A DNA stretch of 64,000 nucleotides from Bacillota bacterium (GCA_023444095.1 JAEZRP010000036.1:279318-343317); one strand, 5' to 3'. Counted from the first letter of the stretch, positions 15,493 through 24,096 are shown. Translations and numbers: made by a program. Notes: generated by a model not told the origin, from the sequence alone.

Positions 15493-17232
15493 ATGGAAAG
15501 CGATCGCAATTTGCAGGCAACGGGAAAAAATTCACTGTCCGACGAGCAGCGCGTCAAGGTGCTCTCGCCCTCGATGCTCGTGCTCAAGCGCTTCGTGCGC
15601 AACAAGCTCGCCATCACGGGCCTTGTCATACTGATCGTCATGTTCTCCTTCTCCTTCATCGGCGGCCTCTTGTCCCCGTACGGGGAGTCGCAGGTCTTTA
15701 AAAAGTACGAGTACACGCCCAGGGAGTACGCGGGCGCCACGATCAACCGCGAGCTCCGCTTCATCGCCGCGGAGGGCTCGCGCTTTGACGGCGGCGCGTA
15801 CGCGTCGCTTCTCAAGGCGATCACGAAAGGCGATTTGGCGTTCTCCTCCGGCGGCGTCGACTACACATATGAGGTGCTCGGGGACGGCCTCGCCTATCAG
15901 GTGACGGAGCTTCGCGAGATCGCCTCCGTGACCGGCAAGAAGAACCTCTACAAGTTCACCCAGACGGGGGAAATCGAGATCACGGACGCGCTCCAGGCGG
16001 CGTTCCAGGGCGCGGTGCAGGCGGGCGATCATTCGTTTGATCTGGACGGCACCCGCTACCGAATCGTCCAGAAGGACAAGCTGACGACCTCGATCGCGGT
16101 CGACGCGGAGGCGGCCATCGCCTCGACCCACATCTTCGACGCGTTCAATGCCGCCGACAAGGCGACGATCGACTCGTACGCGTTCCACGCGGCGGTCGAG
16201 CGCGCGATTTCCGAGAAGGCTACCTCCTTCGAGGCGGAAGGGATCGGCTATGCCGTCGAAACGGGCGAGAATGCGACCGTCATCTACAAGGGCGGCGCGG
16301 AGTTCGCGGGCGTCTCGGATCTCATCGTCAACGCGATTTCTCCGGACGTTTTCGTCACGGTCGATTTCAAGGAGGCCTTCCAGAACGCCATCGACGAGGG
16401 CGCACGGGAGTTTACGATGGCCGACGAGGCGGGCAACGAGACGAAATACACGTTCACCCTCGTGGCCTCGCAGTACACGATCTCGACGGAAGCCCTCACC
16501 ATGCTCAACGACAGCTACGCCGCTCCTTCCCAAGCGCACCTTCTGGGCACGGATCAGAACGGCATGGACGTTCTGACGCGCCTCATGTACGGCGGCCGCG
16601 TGTCGCTGCTGGTGGGCTTTGTGGTCGTCTTCATCGAGATGTTCATCGGCATCATCGTCGGCGGCGTCTCCGGCTACTTTGGGCGGTGGATCGACACGCT
16701 CCTGATGCGCTTTGTGGACCTGTTCAACTGCATCCCGTTCTGGCCGATCATGATCATCGCGGGCTCCGTCATGGAAACGCTCGAGATCGACAAGTACCCC
16801 AGAATCTTCCTCCTCATGTTCATCATGGGCCTTCAGGGCTGGACGGGCATCGCGCGCGTGGTGCGCGGCCAGATCCTGACGCTGCGCGAGCAGGACTTCA
16901 TGGTCGCCACGGAGGCGACGGGTATCCGCGTCACGCGGCGCATCTTCCGCCACCTCGTTCCGAACGTCATGCCTCTTCTGATCGTGCAGGCCACGATGAG
17001 TCTGGGCAGCATCATTATCACCGAGGCGACGCTCTCGTTCCTGGGGCTGGGCATCAAGTATCCGCTCGCGTCCTGGGGCAGCATCATTAACGCCGCGACT
17101 GACATCTACGTCATGAAGGCCTACCTGTTCATCTGGATTCCGGCGGGCGTCCTCATCCTTTTGACGGTCCTCGGCTTCAACTTCGTGGGCGACGGCCTGC
17201 GCGACGCCTTCGACCCGAAGATGAAAAGGTAG
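15493..17232 (+). CDS. Peptide ABC transporter permease, OppC/DppC type, with large repeat insertion
   Basis: A 579-aa permease, nearly twice the usual 300 aa. Helix 1 is at about 41-61 and the family core resumes with LLGTDQNGMDVLTRL near residue 350, followed by the remaining helices and the EAA loop ATEATGIRVTRRIFRHLVPN (about 474-493). Between them an extracytoplasmic insertion (about 75-345) contains four repeats spaced about 64 residues apart (beginning near 102, 166, 230 and 291), each with the pattern A-x3-AI-x2-G-x3-F-x3-G-x2-Y-x-V. The insertion faces outside, next to the binding protein, so it may help dock it. GGGGGGAGGG precedes ATG 15493. The rest of the protein looks functional. 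Confidence 0.9.
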   Translation: MESDRNLQATGKNSLSDEQRVKVLSPSMLVLKRFVRNKLAITGLVILIVMFSFSFIGGLLSPYGESQVFKKYEYTPREYAGATINRELRFIAAEGSRFDGGAYASLLKAITKGDLAFSSGGVDYTYEVLGDGLAYQVTELREIASVTGKKNLYKFTQTGEIEITDALQAAFQGAVQAGDHSFDLDGTRYRIVQKDKLTTSIAVDAEAAIASTHIFDAFNAADKATIDSYAFHAAVERAISEKATSFEAEGIGYAVETGENATVIYKGGAEFAGVSDLIVNAISPDVFVTVDFKEAFQNAIDEGAREFTMADEAGNETKYTFTLVASQYTISTEALTMLNDSYAAPSQAHLLGTDQNGMDVLTRLMYGGRVSLLVGFVVVFIEMFIGIIVGGVSGYFGRWIDTLLMRFVDLFNCIPFWPIMIIAGSVMETLEIDKYPRIFLLMFIMGLQGWTGIARVVRGQILTLREQDFMVATEATGIRVTRRIFRHLVPNVMPLLIVQATMSLGSIIITEATLSFLGLGIKYPLASWGSIINAATDIYVMKAYLFIWIPAGVLILLTVLGFNFVGDGLRDAFDPKMKR

Positions 17233-17241
17233 GTGAGATCC

Positions 17242-18399
17242 ATGTTTGGTAAGAAAAGATCACAGGCCAGAAAGGCCAACTATATCTCCGCGAAGGAGTC
17301 CCACCGGATCTCCCGCGAAAACAGGCGCGTCACAAACGAGATTGAGAGGCGGCGCAACCGCAAGCACGTGCCCGCGTCCGAATACACGACCCGGATGCGC
17401 GATCCCAACAACATCGTCGAGTTCGATAACCTGCACACCTACTTTTTCACCGACATCGGTACCGTGAAGGCGGTCGGCGGCGTCTCTTTCGACGTGCCGC
17501 AGGGAAAGACCGTGGGCGTCGTGGGCGAGTCGGGCTGCGGGAAATCCGTCACCAGCCTCTCGCTCATGCAGCTCGTGCAGCGCCCGCAGGGCCAGATCGT
17601 GCAGGGCGCGATCCGGCTCAACATGGGCAATTACGCGGTCGACATCGCGAAAATGCCCACGCAGGCCATGGAAAAGGTGCGCGGGAACATCGTCTCCATG
17701 ATCTTCCAGGAGCCGATGACCAGCCTCAACCCGGTGTTCCGCATCGGCGCGCAGGTGGACGAGGTCATCAAGCTCCACAATTCGCAGATGCCGGACGAGG
17801 ACGTGAAGGCCAGGACCATCGAGGCGCTCGAGACGGTAGGCATCGCGAACGCTGAGGGCGTCTACCGCATGTACCCGCACGAGCTTTCGGGCGGCATGCG
17901 CCAGCGGGTCATGATCGCCATGGCGCTCGCGTGCAATCCCCGGCTCATCATCGCGGACGAGCCGACGACCGCGCTCGACGTGACGATTCAGGCCCAGATC
18001 CTCGATCTTCTGAGGAATCTGAAGGACAAGATCCATTCGTCCATCATGCTCATCACGCACGACCTCGGCGTCATCGCGGAGATGGCGGACTACGTGGTCG
18101 TCATGTACGCGGGCCGGATCGTCGAAAAGGGTACCGCCGAGGAGGTCTTCCTCCACCCGGCGCATCCCTACACCGTGGGCCTCATGGCCTCGAAGCCCGT
18201 CGTCGGGAAGGACGTCGACCGGCTTTACTCGATCCCGGGTTCCGTTCCGAACCCCGTCAACATGCCCGACTACTGCTACTTCAAGGATCGCTGCGAGGTG
18301 TGCTGCGAAGAATGCGCGGGCAGCTATCCGTCCGAGGTCTATCTCTCGGACACGCACGTGGTATCGTGCTATCTGTTTGGCGGGGAGGAGAAGAAATGA
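17242..18399 (+). CDS. Peptide ABC transporter ATPase, OppD/DppD type
   Basis: A 385-aa ATPase. A basic N-terminal extension of about 50 residues precedes the domain. Walker A is GESGCGKS (near 94), the signature HELSGGMRQR lies near 214, and Walker B IIADEPTTALD near 235. The C-terminal peptide-family domain carries CYFKDRCEVCCEECAG, a cysteine cluster like those that bind an Fe-S cluster in some DppD/OppD proteins. Start ATG 17242 is chosen because AGGTGAG lies 4 bases upstream; GTG 17233 directly after the permease stop is the alternative. It ends in an ATGA overlap with the next ATPase. Confidence 0.92.
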   Translation: MFGKKRSQARKANYISAKESHRISRENRRVTNEIERRRNRKHVPASEYTTRMRDPNNIVEFDNLHTYFFTDIGTVKAVGGVSFDVPQGKTVGVVGESGCGKSVTSLSLMQLVQRPQGQIVQGAIRLNMGNYAVDIAKMPTQAMEKVRGNIVSMIFQEPMTSLNPVFRIGAQVDEVIKLHNSQMPDEDVKARTIEALETVGIANAEGVYRMYPHELSGGMRQRVMIAMALACNPRLIIADEPTTALDVTIQAQILDLLRNLKDKIHSSIMLITHDLGVIAEMADYVVVMYAGRIVEKGTAEEVFLHPAHPYTVGLMASKPVVGKDVDRLYSIPGSVPNPVNMPDYCYFKDRCEVCCEECAGSYPSEVYLSDTHVVSCYLFGGEEKK

Positions 18400-19367
18400 G
18401 CGCGGCCAATATCCTCGAGGTCAAAAACCTCAAAAAGTATTTCCCGATCAAGTCGGGCCTCTTTGGCCAGGTGACGGGCAATGTGAAGGCCGTCGACGGC
18501 GTGAGCTTCGAAATCAAGCCCGGCCGGACGATGGGCCTGGTCGGCGAGTCCGGCTGCGGAAAGACCACCGTCGGAAAGACGATCCTTCGGCTCAACGACA
18601 TCACCTCCGGCGACGTGATCTTCGACGGACAGAAGATCAACCACCTGAACCGGAAACAGATGCGCGCGCTCCGGCCGCAGATGCAGATCATCTTCCAGGA
18701 CCCCTACTCCAGCCTCTCCCCGCGCCTGCCCGTGGGCGAGATCATTTCGGAGGCGGTGCGGGAGCACCAAATCGTGCCGGACGAGAAGCTCGACGACTAT
18801 ATCTCTGAGACCATGTACGCCTGCGGCCTGCAGGAGTACCACAAGGACCGCTACCCGCACGAGTTTTCGGGCGGCCAGCGCCAGCGCATCTGCATCGCGC
18901 GCGCCATCGCGCTCAAACCCCGGTTCATCGTGTGCGACGAGCCGGTGTCAGCGCTCGACGTCTCGATTCAGGCGCAGATCATCAACCTTCTGCGCGATCT
19001 GCAGATGCAGTTCGGCATGGCGTACCTGTTCATCTCGCACGATCTCTCGGTCGTGGAGCATATTTCGGACGCCGTGGGCGTGATGTATCTGGGCACCATG
19101 GTCGAGTACGCTCAGAAGCGCGAGCTGTTCAAAAATCCGCTTCATCCCTACACGCAGGCGCTGTTCAGCGCGATCCCCATGCCCGACCCGACGGTCAAAA
19201 TGGAACGGATCATCCTGCAGGGCTCGATCCCCTCGCCGGCCAACCCGCCCAAGGGCTGCAAGTTCCACACGCGCTGTCCGAAGGCGATGGAGGTCTGCAA
19301 GTCCGTCGCGCCCAACGAATACGACTTTGGCGGCCACAAGGTGGCCTGTCACCTCTACGACAAATAA
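18396..19367 (+). CDS. Peptide ABC transporter ATPase, OppF/DppF type
   Basis: A 323-aa ATPase that pairs with the OppD-type subunit. Walker A GESGCGKT lies near residue 50, the signature HEFSGGQRQR near 153 and Walker B IVCDEPVSALD near 174. The C-terminal CKFHTRCPKAMEVC is the peptide-family motif. Start ATG 18396 overlaps the preceding stop, with GGGGAGGAG 5 bases upstream. The stop overlaps the next small gene by one base (TAATG). Confidence 0.93.
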   Translation: MSAANILEVKNLKKYFPIKSGLFGQVTGNVKAVDGVSFEIKPGRTMGLVGESGCGKTTVGKTILRLNDITSGDVIFDGQKINHLNRKQMRALRPQMQIIFQDPYSSLSPRLPVGEIISEAVREHQIVPDEKLDDYISETMYACGLQEYHKDRYPHEFSGGQRQRICIARAIALKPRFIVCDEPVSALDVSIQAQIINLLRDLQMQFGMAYLFISHDLSVVEHISDAVGVMYLGTMVEYAQKRELFKNPLHPYTQALFSAIPMPDPTVKMERIILQGSIPSPANPPKGCKFHTRCPKAMEVCKSVAPNEYDFGGHKVACHLYDK

Positions 19368-19609
19368 TGGCCAGGAAGAAATATGCCGACGACGATGGGC
19401 GCGTGATCGCGTCCATGAATGTCGAGGGCATGCCCTGGTATCAGGATCACCCGCCGGAGGGCCCCCTGCGCGAGCAGAAGCAGCAGCTCACGCGCGGACA
19501 GACGGCGCGCGTCGTCTGGAACGCGACGCTCGCCGGACTTCTCGTGGCGCTCATCTTCTCGGGCGCGCTCGCCGGGCTGGTTCTTTTCCTCCTCTGGATC
19601 TGGAAGTGA
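19367..19609 (+). CDS. Small single-helix membrane protein at the end of the importer operon
   Basis: An 80-aa protein starting MARKKYADDDGRVIASM, polar for 50 residues with MPWYQDHPPEGPL in the middle, then one hydrophobic helix (about 53-77) ending LLWIWK. Orientation should be N-in or tail-anchored. It begins within a TAATG overlap and has no strong ribosome site, so translation is coupled to the OppF-type gene; a hairpin terminator follows at once. Its fixed position suggests an accessory to the transporter, but no family is recognised. Confidence 0.75.
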   Translation: MARKKYADDDGRVIASMNVEGMPWYQDHPPEGPLREQKQQLTRGQTARVVWNATLAGLLVALIFSGALAGLVLFLLWIWK

Positions 19610-19612
19610 CGA

Positions 19613-19655
19613 CAGGCTCCGTCCGGCTTCGGACGGAGCCTGTGTGATTTGATTA
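19613..19655 (+). terminator. Terminator of the oligopeptide importer operon
   Basis: A perfect 13-bp stem (19613-19625 with 19630-19642), GCTT loop, followed by a T-rich but interrupted tail. Confidence 0.8.
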
Positions 19656-19683
19656 CAGTCCGCGCAGCGTTTTTCTGTTATGG

Positions 19684-19712
19684 TAGACAAACGGAGCCGC
19701 TTCGTGTATCAT
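19684..19712 (+). promoter_or_regulatory. Promoter of the CD1871A/4Fe-4S/TlpA operon
   Basis: TAGACA (19684-19689), 17-bp spacer, TATCAT (19707-19712), 33 bases before the first ATG. Confidence 0.6.
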
Positions 19713-19745
19713 GGAACACCAATTGATGACGAAATGGGGGATCGC

Positions 19746-19880
19746 ATGCGCAGGAAGGTCGGACTCGCGCTCGCGCTCGTTGGCATCGTCTTCCTTGCTA
19801 CGGGCGTCGCGCTCGCGCAGCAGCAGGGCGTGTTTTTCAAGGCGATCATGATCTGCTTCGAGTGCATCGGCATTGGCTAA
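19746..19880 (+). CDS. CD1871A-family small CXXC membrane protein
   Basis: A 44-aa peptide with one hydrophobic helix (about 5-27) and the C-terminal motif ICFECIGIG, the hallmark of CD1871A-family CXXC proteins. These tiny proteins are usually encoded directly before a membrane 4Fe-4S protein and a thioredoxin-like protein, exactly as here. The pair of cysteines suggests thiol-disulfide or electron transfer at the membrane. Start ATG 19746 has GGGGGAT upstream; an in-frame ATG at 19680 lies in front of the promoter -10 box and is rejected. Its last 8 bases overlap the next gene. Confidence 0.85.
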   Translation: MRRKVGLALALVGIVFLATGVALAQQQGVFFKAIMICFECIGIG

Positions 19881-20733
19881 GAGGCGGACGCGGAAAATTG
19901 TACAGGTGATCACCGCGCTCCTGTACAACGCGAACATCGGCGGATTCGCCTCGGGCACGCTCTACCGGGGCGCGACCAAGAACGTGTGCGTTCCGGGCCT
20001 CAACTGCTATTCCTGTCCGGGCGCGGTCGCGGCGTGCCCGCTCGGCTCCCTGCAGGTGGCGCTGGGCTCGCTCCCGCGGGCGATTCCATACTACGTCCTC
20101 GGGTTTCTTCTCCTGTTCGGCGCGCTGTTTGGCCGCGTGATCTGCTCCTTTGCCTGTCCGTTCGGGCTCATTCAGGAGCTGCTCTACAAGATCCCGACGA
20201 AGAAGCACAAAAAGAGCCAGTTTACCCGCGCGCTTTCCGGGCTCAAGTACGGGATCCTCGCGGGATTCGTGTTCGCGTTGCCGCTCTATTTTCTGGCCGT
20301 TAACGGCGTCGCTTCGCCCGCGTTCTGCAAGTACGTCTGCCCCGCCGGCATCCTCGAGGGCGCGTTCCCGCTCATGATCGCCGACGGCTCCTTGTTTGAC
20401 ATGGCGGGCCTGCTGTTTATCTTCAAGGTATTGATCCTCGCCGCGGTCTTCATTTCGGCGGTGTTCGTGTACCGGTCGTTCTGCCGCTTCCTCTGTCCGC
20501 TCGGCGCGATCTATTCCTTCTTCAACCGCGTGGCGGTGTTCGGGATTCGCGTCGACGAGAAGAAGTGCATCCACTGCGACCGTTGCGTGCGGGCCTGCAA
20601 GATGGACGTTCGGAAGGTCAACGACCGCGAGTGCATCCGCTGCGGCGAATGCCGCGACGTCTGCCCGACCGGCGCGCTCGACAGCCGCATCTCCGCGCCG
20701 CGCCTTCCCGACCTGAAAGGAATGAAACAATGA
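19873..20733 (+). CDS. NapH/CcoG-like membrane 4Fe-4S protein
   Basis: A 286-aa polytopic membrane protein with cysteine clusters. A CVPGLNCYSCPGAVAACPLG stretch (about 39-58) opens the protein, CSFACPFG (about 93-100) and CKYVCPAG and CRFLCPLG follow in membrane loops, and the C-terminal ferredoxin domain has two CXXCXXXC motifs (CIHCDRCVRAC about 235-245, CIRCGECRDVC about 254-264). It should pass electrons across or along the membrane to the thioredoxin-like partner. TTG 19873, overlapping the previous gene, is the start that fits the family length. The stop overlaps the next start (ATGA). Confidence 0.87.
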   Translation: MAKRRTRKIVQVITALLYNANIGGFASGTLYRGATKNVCVPGLNCYSCPGAVAACPLGSLQVALGSLPRAIPYYVLGFLLLFGALFGRVICSFACPFGLIQELLYKIPTKKHKKSQFTRALSGLKYGILAGFVFALPLYFLAVNGVASPAFCKYVCPAGILEGAFPLMIADGSLFDMAGLLFIFKVLILAAVFISAVFVYRSFCRFLCPLGAIYSFFNRVAVFGIRVDEKKCIHCDRCVRACKMDVRKVNDRECIRCGECRDVCPTGALDSRISAPRLPDLKGMKQ

Positions 20734-21365
20734 GAAAGAAACTACTCGCCGTCATCTCCGTTCTCGCCGTGGCGCTTGCCGCCGTCCTGATCGCGACATC
20801 CGCGCGGCAGAACGCCGATTCTTCGGCGCTTGCCCAGACCGCGCAGCCCACGCAGCAGATCACCCGGGAGCCGACCGCAGAACCGACACAGGCCGCCGTC
20901 CAGCCGACGGCTGAGGCGACCCCCGAACTCCAGCCGGTCGACGATTTTACGGTCACGCTCGTGAACGGCGAGACGTTCACCCTCTCCGATTCTCGCGGCA
21001 AGATCGTCGTGGTCGATCTGTGGGCGACCTGGTGCCCGCCCTGCGTGGGCAGCATGCCCGACCTCCAGCGGCTCGCCGATGAGTATGCGGACCGGGTCGT
21101 GTTCCTCGGCGTCAACTGCGGGGATTCGGCCTCCACCGTTCGGAGCTTCGTCGAGAAGAACGGCTACACCTTCCCGATCGCCATCGACGAGAAGCTCGAC
21201 ATCCTCTACAACCATTTCCCGACCTCCGGCATCCCCTACACGGTCTTCATCGACGCGGAAGGTGATCTGTTCACGACGCACCTGGGCGGCGGCAGCGGGG
21301 TGTACGACGATCTGAAGGAGATCATTGAGGCGGCGCTCGAAAAGACGCCGGTTGTCATCGAGTGA
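20730..21365 (+). CDS. TlpA/ResA-like membrane-anchored thioredoxin
   Basis: A 211-aa extracytoplasmic thiol-disulfide protein. An uncleaved signal anchor (about 4-24) is followed by a Thr/Pro/Glu/Gln-rich linker (about 35-65) and a thioredoxin domain (about 70-211) with WATWCPPC (about 96-103) and the cis-proline motif SGIPYTVF near 170. It probably reduces or oxidises exported proteins using electrons from the 4Fe-4S protein. AAGGA lies 9 bases before ATG 20730 and the start overlaps the preceding stop. Confidence 0.88.
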   Translation: MRKKLLAVISVLAVALAAVLIATSARQNADSSALAQTAQPTQQITREPTAEPTQAAVQPTAEATPELQPVDDFTVTLVNGETFTLSDSRGKIVVVDLWATWCPPCVGSMPDLQRLADEYADRVVFLGVNCGDSASTVRSFVEKNGYTFPIAIDEKLDILYNHFPTSGIPYTVFIDAEGDLFTTHLGGGSGVYDDLKEIIEAALEKTPVVIE

Positions 21366-21380
21366 AATGAATGGTATAAT
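21352..21380 (+). promoter_or_regulatory. Promoter of the MATE gene
   Basis: TTGTCA (21352-21357), 17-bp spacer, TATAAT (21375-21380). The -35 box lies within the last codons of the TlpA-like gene. Confidence 0.75.
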
Positions 21381-21400
21381 TAAATAGGCGGCTTAGAAAT

Positions 21401-21433
21401 GGCATCTCCGATTGGCCGGGGATGCCTCTTTCT
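21401..21433 (+). promoter_or_regulatory. Leader hairpin of the MATE gene (possible attenuator)
   Basis: GGCATCTCC (21401-21409) pairs with GGGGATGCC (21418-21426), then TCTTTCT. It lies between the promoter at 21352-21380 and the ribosome site, so it can act as a weak terminator inside the leader, or end upstream transcripts. Confidence 0.5.
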
Positions 21434-21458
21434 GAATGAAGGTATGTGGAGGATGAGA

Positions 21459-22808
21459 ATGGGCCGAATCTTTGTCCGGGACAAATCGTTTTATCGCGCG
21501 GTCGTGCTGCTCGCGCTGCCGGTCGTTTTACAGAACATGATCAACATCGGCGTCAACATCATGGACACGTGGATGCTCGGCAGCTACGGAGAGATCCAGC
21601 TTTCCGGCTCCTCCCTCGCGAACGATTTCATCAACATCTTTCAAATCCTGTGCATGGGCATGGGCGGCGGCGCGGCGGTCCTGACCGCGCAGTACTGGGG
21701 CCGCAAGGACATCGATTCGCTGAAGCGCGCGCTCACGATCATGCTCCGGCTCGCGCTCGGCATCGCCTTCCTTTTCACCATCGTCACGGCGGCGTTCCCC
21801 GCGTGGATCATGGCGTGCTATTCGCCGGATGCGGAGGTCATTGAAAAGGGCAGGCTCTACTTCCTCGTGAGCCTGCCGACTTACCTTCTCATGGGCGTCT
21901 CCCTCACGCTCACGCTGATCCTGCGCTCCGTGCGAAACGTCGTCGTGCCGCTTTTGACCTCCGTCGTCTGCTTTTTCGTGAACATCTTTTTCAACTGGGT
22001 GTTCATCTTCGGAAACCTCGGCGCACCGGAAATGCAGATCGCGGGCGCCGCGCTCGGCACGGTGATCGCCCGCGCCGTCGAGGCGGCGGTCATCTCGATT
22101 TACGTGTTCCGGCACGAGGATAAGATCGGCTTTCGGCTTCGCGACATCTCCCGGCCCTGCCGCGACCTTCTCAGGCCCTACATGCGCTACTCGATCCCGG
22201 TTCTCCTTTCCGATTCGATGCTCGCCTTCGGAAACACCGCCGTCTCCATCATCATCGGCCACATCAGCCCTTCCTTCGTCGCAGCGAACGCCATCATCGC
22301 GCCCATCGTCCGGCTTTCGACGGTGTTCACACAGGGGCTTGGCCAGGCGTCGAGCGTCATGACGGGCAACGCGCTCGGGGCGGGCAACCGGGAGAAGGCG
22401 TACCGCCAGGGCGTTACGTTCTTTACCCTCAGCATATTGATCGGCCTTCTCGCGGCCGGCGTGATCCTGCTGTTCAGCCCGTTCATGATCCGCCACTACA
22501 ACATCGAACCGGAGACGGCGGAAATCGCGCGCCATCTCATGTTCGCGGTGTCGATCATGGTACTGTTCCAGTCGACCCAGTCGGTTCTCACGAAGGGCAT
22601 TCTGCGCGGCGGCGGCGACACGCTCTTTCTCATGATCGCGGACGTGGCCTTCCTCTGGATCGCATCGGTGCCCCTGGGCGCGCTCGCGGGCCTCGTGTGG
22701 CACCTGGAGCCATTTTACATCTACTTGCTTCTCAAGATCGACTGGGCGATCAAGACGATCATCTGCGCTTACCGGCTGAAGTCAAAAAAGTGGATCAGGA
22801 TCGTGTGA
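21459..22808 (+). CDS. MATE-family efflux transporter
   Basis: A 449-aa membrane protein with 12 predicted helices in two homologous halves. The first helix holds LLALPVVLQNMINIGVNIMD (residues about 14-33), the MATE N-terminal signature, and the second half starts near ILLSDSMLAF (about 246). It should expel cationic compounds using Na+ or H+. The start is ATG 21459 since GGAGG is 6 bases upstream; ATG 21453 is possible. Its stop TGA directly abuts the CDF stop on the other strand. The leader hairpin suggests conditional expression. Confidence 0.88.
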   Translation: MGRIFVRDKSFYRAVVLLALPVVLQNMINIGVNIMDTWMLGSYGEIQLSGSSLANDFINIFQILCMGMGGGAAVLTAQYWGRKDIDSLKRALTIMLRLALGIAFLFTIVTAAFPAWIMACYSPDAEVIEKGRLYFLVSLPTYLLMGVSLTLTLILRSVRNVVVPLLTSVVCFFVNIFFNWVFIFGNLGAPEMQIAGAALGTVIARAVEAAVISIYVFRHEDKIGFRLRDISRPCRDLLRPYMRYSIPVLLSDSMLAFGNTAVSIIIGHISPSFVAANAIIAPIVRLSTVFTQGLGQASSVMTGNALGAGNREKAYRQGVTFFTLSILIGLLAAGVILLFSPFMIRHYNIEPETAEIARHLMFAVSIMVLFQSTQSVLTKGILRGGGDTLFLMIADVAFLWIASVPLGALAGLVWHLEPFYIYLLLKIDWAIKTIICAYRLKSKKWIRIV

Positions 22809-23978
22809 TCACGATACATACGCGACGTCGATCGTCACCACCGCGAAATAGTTCCCGTCGAGTCCTTCGACGATTTCGGCGATTCTCGCCTTCGCCGCGT
22901 CGGCGCTCAGTTCGGCGCCCGGCGGAAGCACCGCGTCGAAGATCACGTTCGTGTGCGTGGGGCCCGTGACCATCCGGAAGTCGTGGATCGTCAGTTCCTT
23001 CCCGAGCGCCGCGCGCAGAGCCTCGAGCACCTTCTCCCGCGCGGCGTTGACGAGCTGGTCGTCGGTGGCGATGGGGTCCATGTGGATGACCGCGTGGCAG
23101 TTCAGTTCCCGCACCAGCCGCCTTTCGATCAGGTCGATGGCGTCGTGCGTCTGCATGATGTCCCCGTCGACCGGCACCTCCGCGTGCAGCGAGATCATCC
23201 GGCGGCCCGCGCCGTAGTCGTGCACCACGAGGTCGTGCATGCCGGTCACGATGTCGCAGGAGCGCACGATGTCCGTGATCTTTTTGACGAGCGCAGGATC
23301 GGGCGGATTGCCGAGCAAGGGCGAGATGGTGTCCCGCGCCGCGGAGACGCCCGCCCACAGGATGAGAAGCGCAACCGCCGCGCCCGCCCAGCCGTCGATC
23401 GCGAGGCCGGTCAGCCGCGCGACGATGATCGAGACGAGCACCACGGCGGTCGCGCCCGCGTCGGAGAGCGAATCGACGGCGGTCGCGCGCATCGCGACCG
23501 ACTGGATGGTCCTGGCGATCATCCGGTTATAGGAGGCCATGTAGAGCTTTATCAGGATGGACGCCGCGAGGATCGAGACGGAGAGCCAGCTGAATTCCAC
23601 CGCGCCGGGATTTCGGATCCGCACAAACGACTCCTTCGCGAGGCTCAGGCCCATCAGGATGATCGCGATCGAGACGATCAGCCCCGTGATGTATTCGAAC
23701 CGGCCGTGCCCGAACTGGTGATCCATATCCGGCTTTTTCGCCGCGAGCTTGAAGCCGAAGAGCGTGATGAGCGAGCTGCCCGCGTCCGATAGGTTGTTAA
23801 ACGCGTCCGCGGTGATGGCGATCGATCCCGAAAAAAGCCCCGCCGCGTACTTCGCGGCGAACAGCAGAACGTTGAGCGAGATCCCGACGACGCCCGCGAG
23901 CATGCCGTATTTTTCGCGCACCGCAGGGTCGTCCGCGTTCCCATTTTGGATAAAGAGTCTGACGAGCAGCCTGAACAA
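22809..23978 (-). CDS. Cation diffusion facilitator (CDF) transporter
   Basis: A 389-aa CDF metal/proton antiporter. Six predicted helices precede a long cytoplasmic domain (from about 205). Helix II holds ITADAFNNLSDAGSS and helix V holds ATAVDSLSDAGATA, which give the four-residue Asp-rich metal site; DHQFGHGRFE is the usual loop. The C-terminal domain, with MHDLVVHDYG and HAVIHMDP, is longer than in ZitB-type proteins. TTG 23978 is chosen: GGGGGTGAT lies just upstream, while ATG 23999 falls inside a TAAAAT -10 box (24003-23998). Metal specificity is not predictable; zinc, iron or manganese are usual. Confidence 0.85.
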   Translation of the reverse strand: MFRLLVRLFIQNGNADDPAVREKYGMLAGVVGISLNVLLFAAKYAAGLFSGSIAITADAFNNLSDAGSSLITLFGFKLAAKKPDMDHQFGHGRFEYITGLIVSIAIILMGLSLAKESFVRIRNPGAVEFSWLSVSILAASILIKLYMASYNRMIARTIQSVAMRATAVDSLSDAGATAVVLVSIIVARLTGLAIDGWAGAAVALLILWAGVSAARDTISPLLGNPPDPALVKKITDIVRSCDIVTGMHDLVVHDYGAGRRMISLHAEVPVDGDIMQTHDAIDLIERRLVRELNCHAVIHMDPIATDDQLVNAAREKVLEALRAALGKELTIHDFRMVTGPTHTNVIFDAVLPPGAELSADAAKARIAEIVEGLDGNYFAVVTIDVAYVS

Positions 23979-24026
23979 TCGATCACCCCCTTCTATCATT
24001 TTATCACGTCCCGCAATGAAAAACGC

Positions 24027-24055
24027 TTGCGAATATTGGGTGTATATTGTAAAAT
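24027..24055 (+). promoter_or_regulatory. Promoter of the second Gfo/Idh/MocA gene
   Basis: TTGCGA (24027-24032), 17-bp spacer, TAAAAT (24050-24055), 41 bases before ATG 24097. Confidence 0.7.
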
Positions 24056-24096
24056 AATAAGAGACCCGGTCACCGGGGCGACAGGAGGTAATTTGA

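Noticed and set aside
15532..16953. A 473-codon minus-strand open frame across the OppC-type gene.
   Set aside because: Antisense of a GC-rich gene with typical shadow composition (His, Arg, Asp, Val); no start signal and no recognisable domain.
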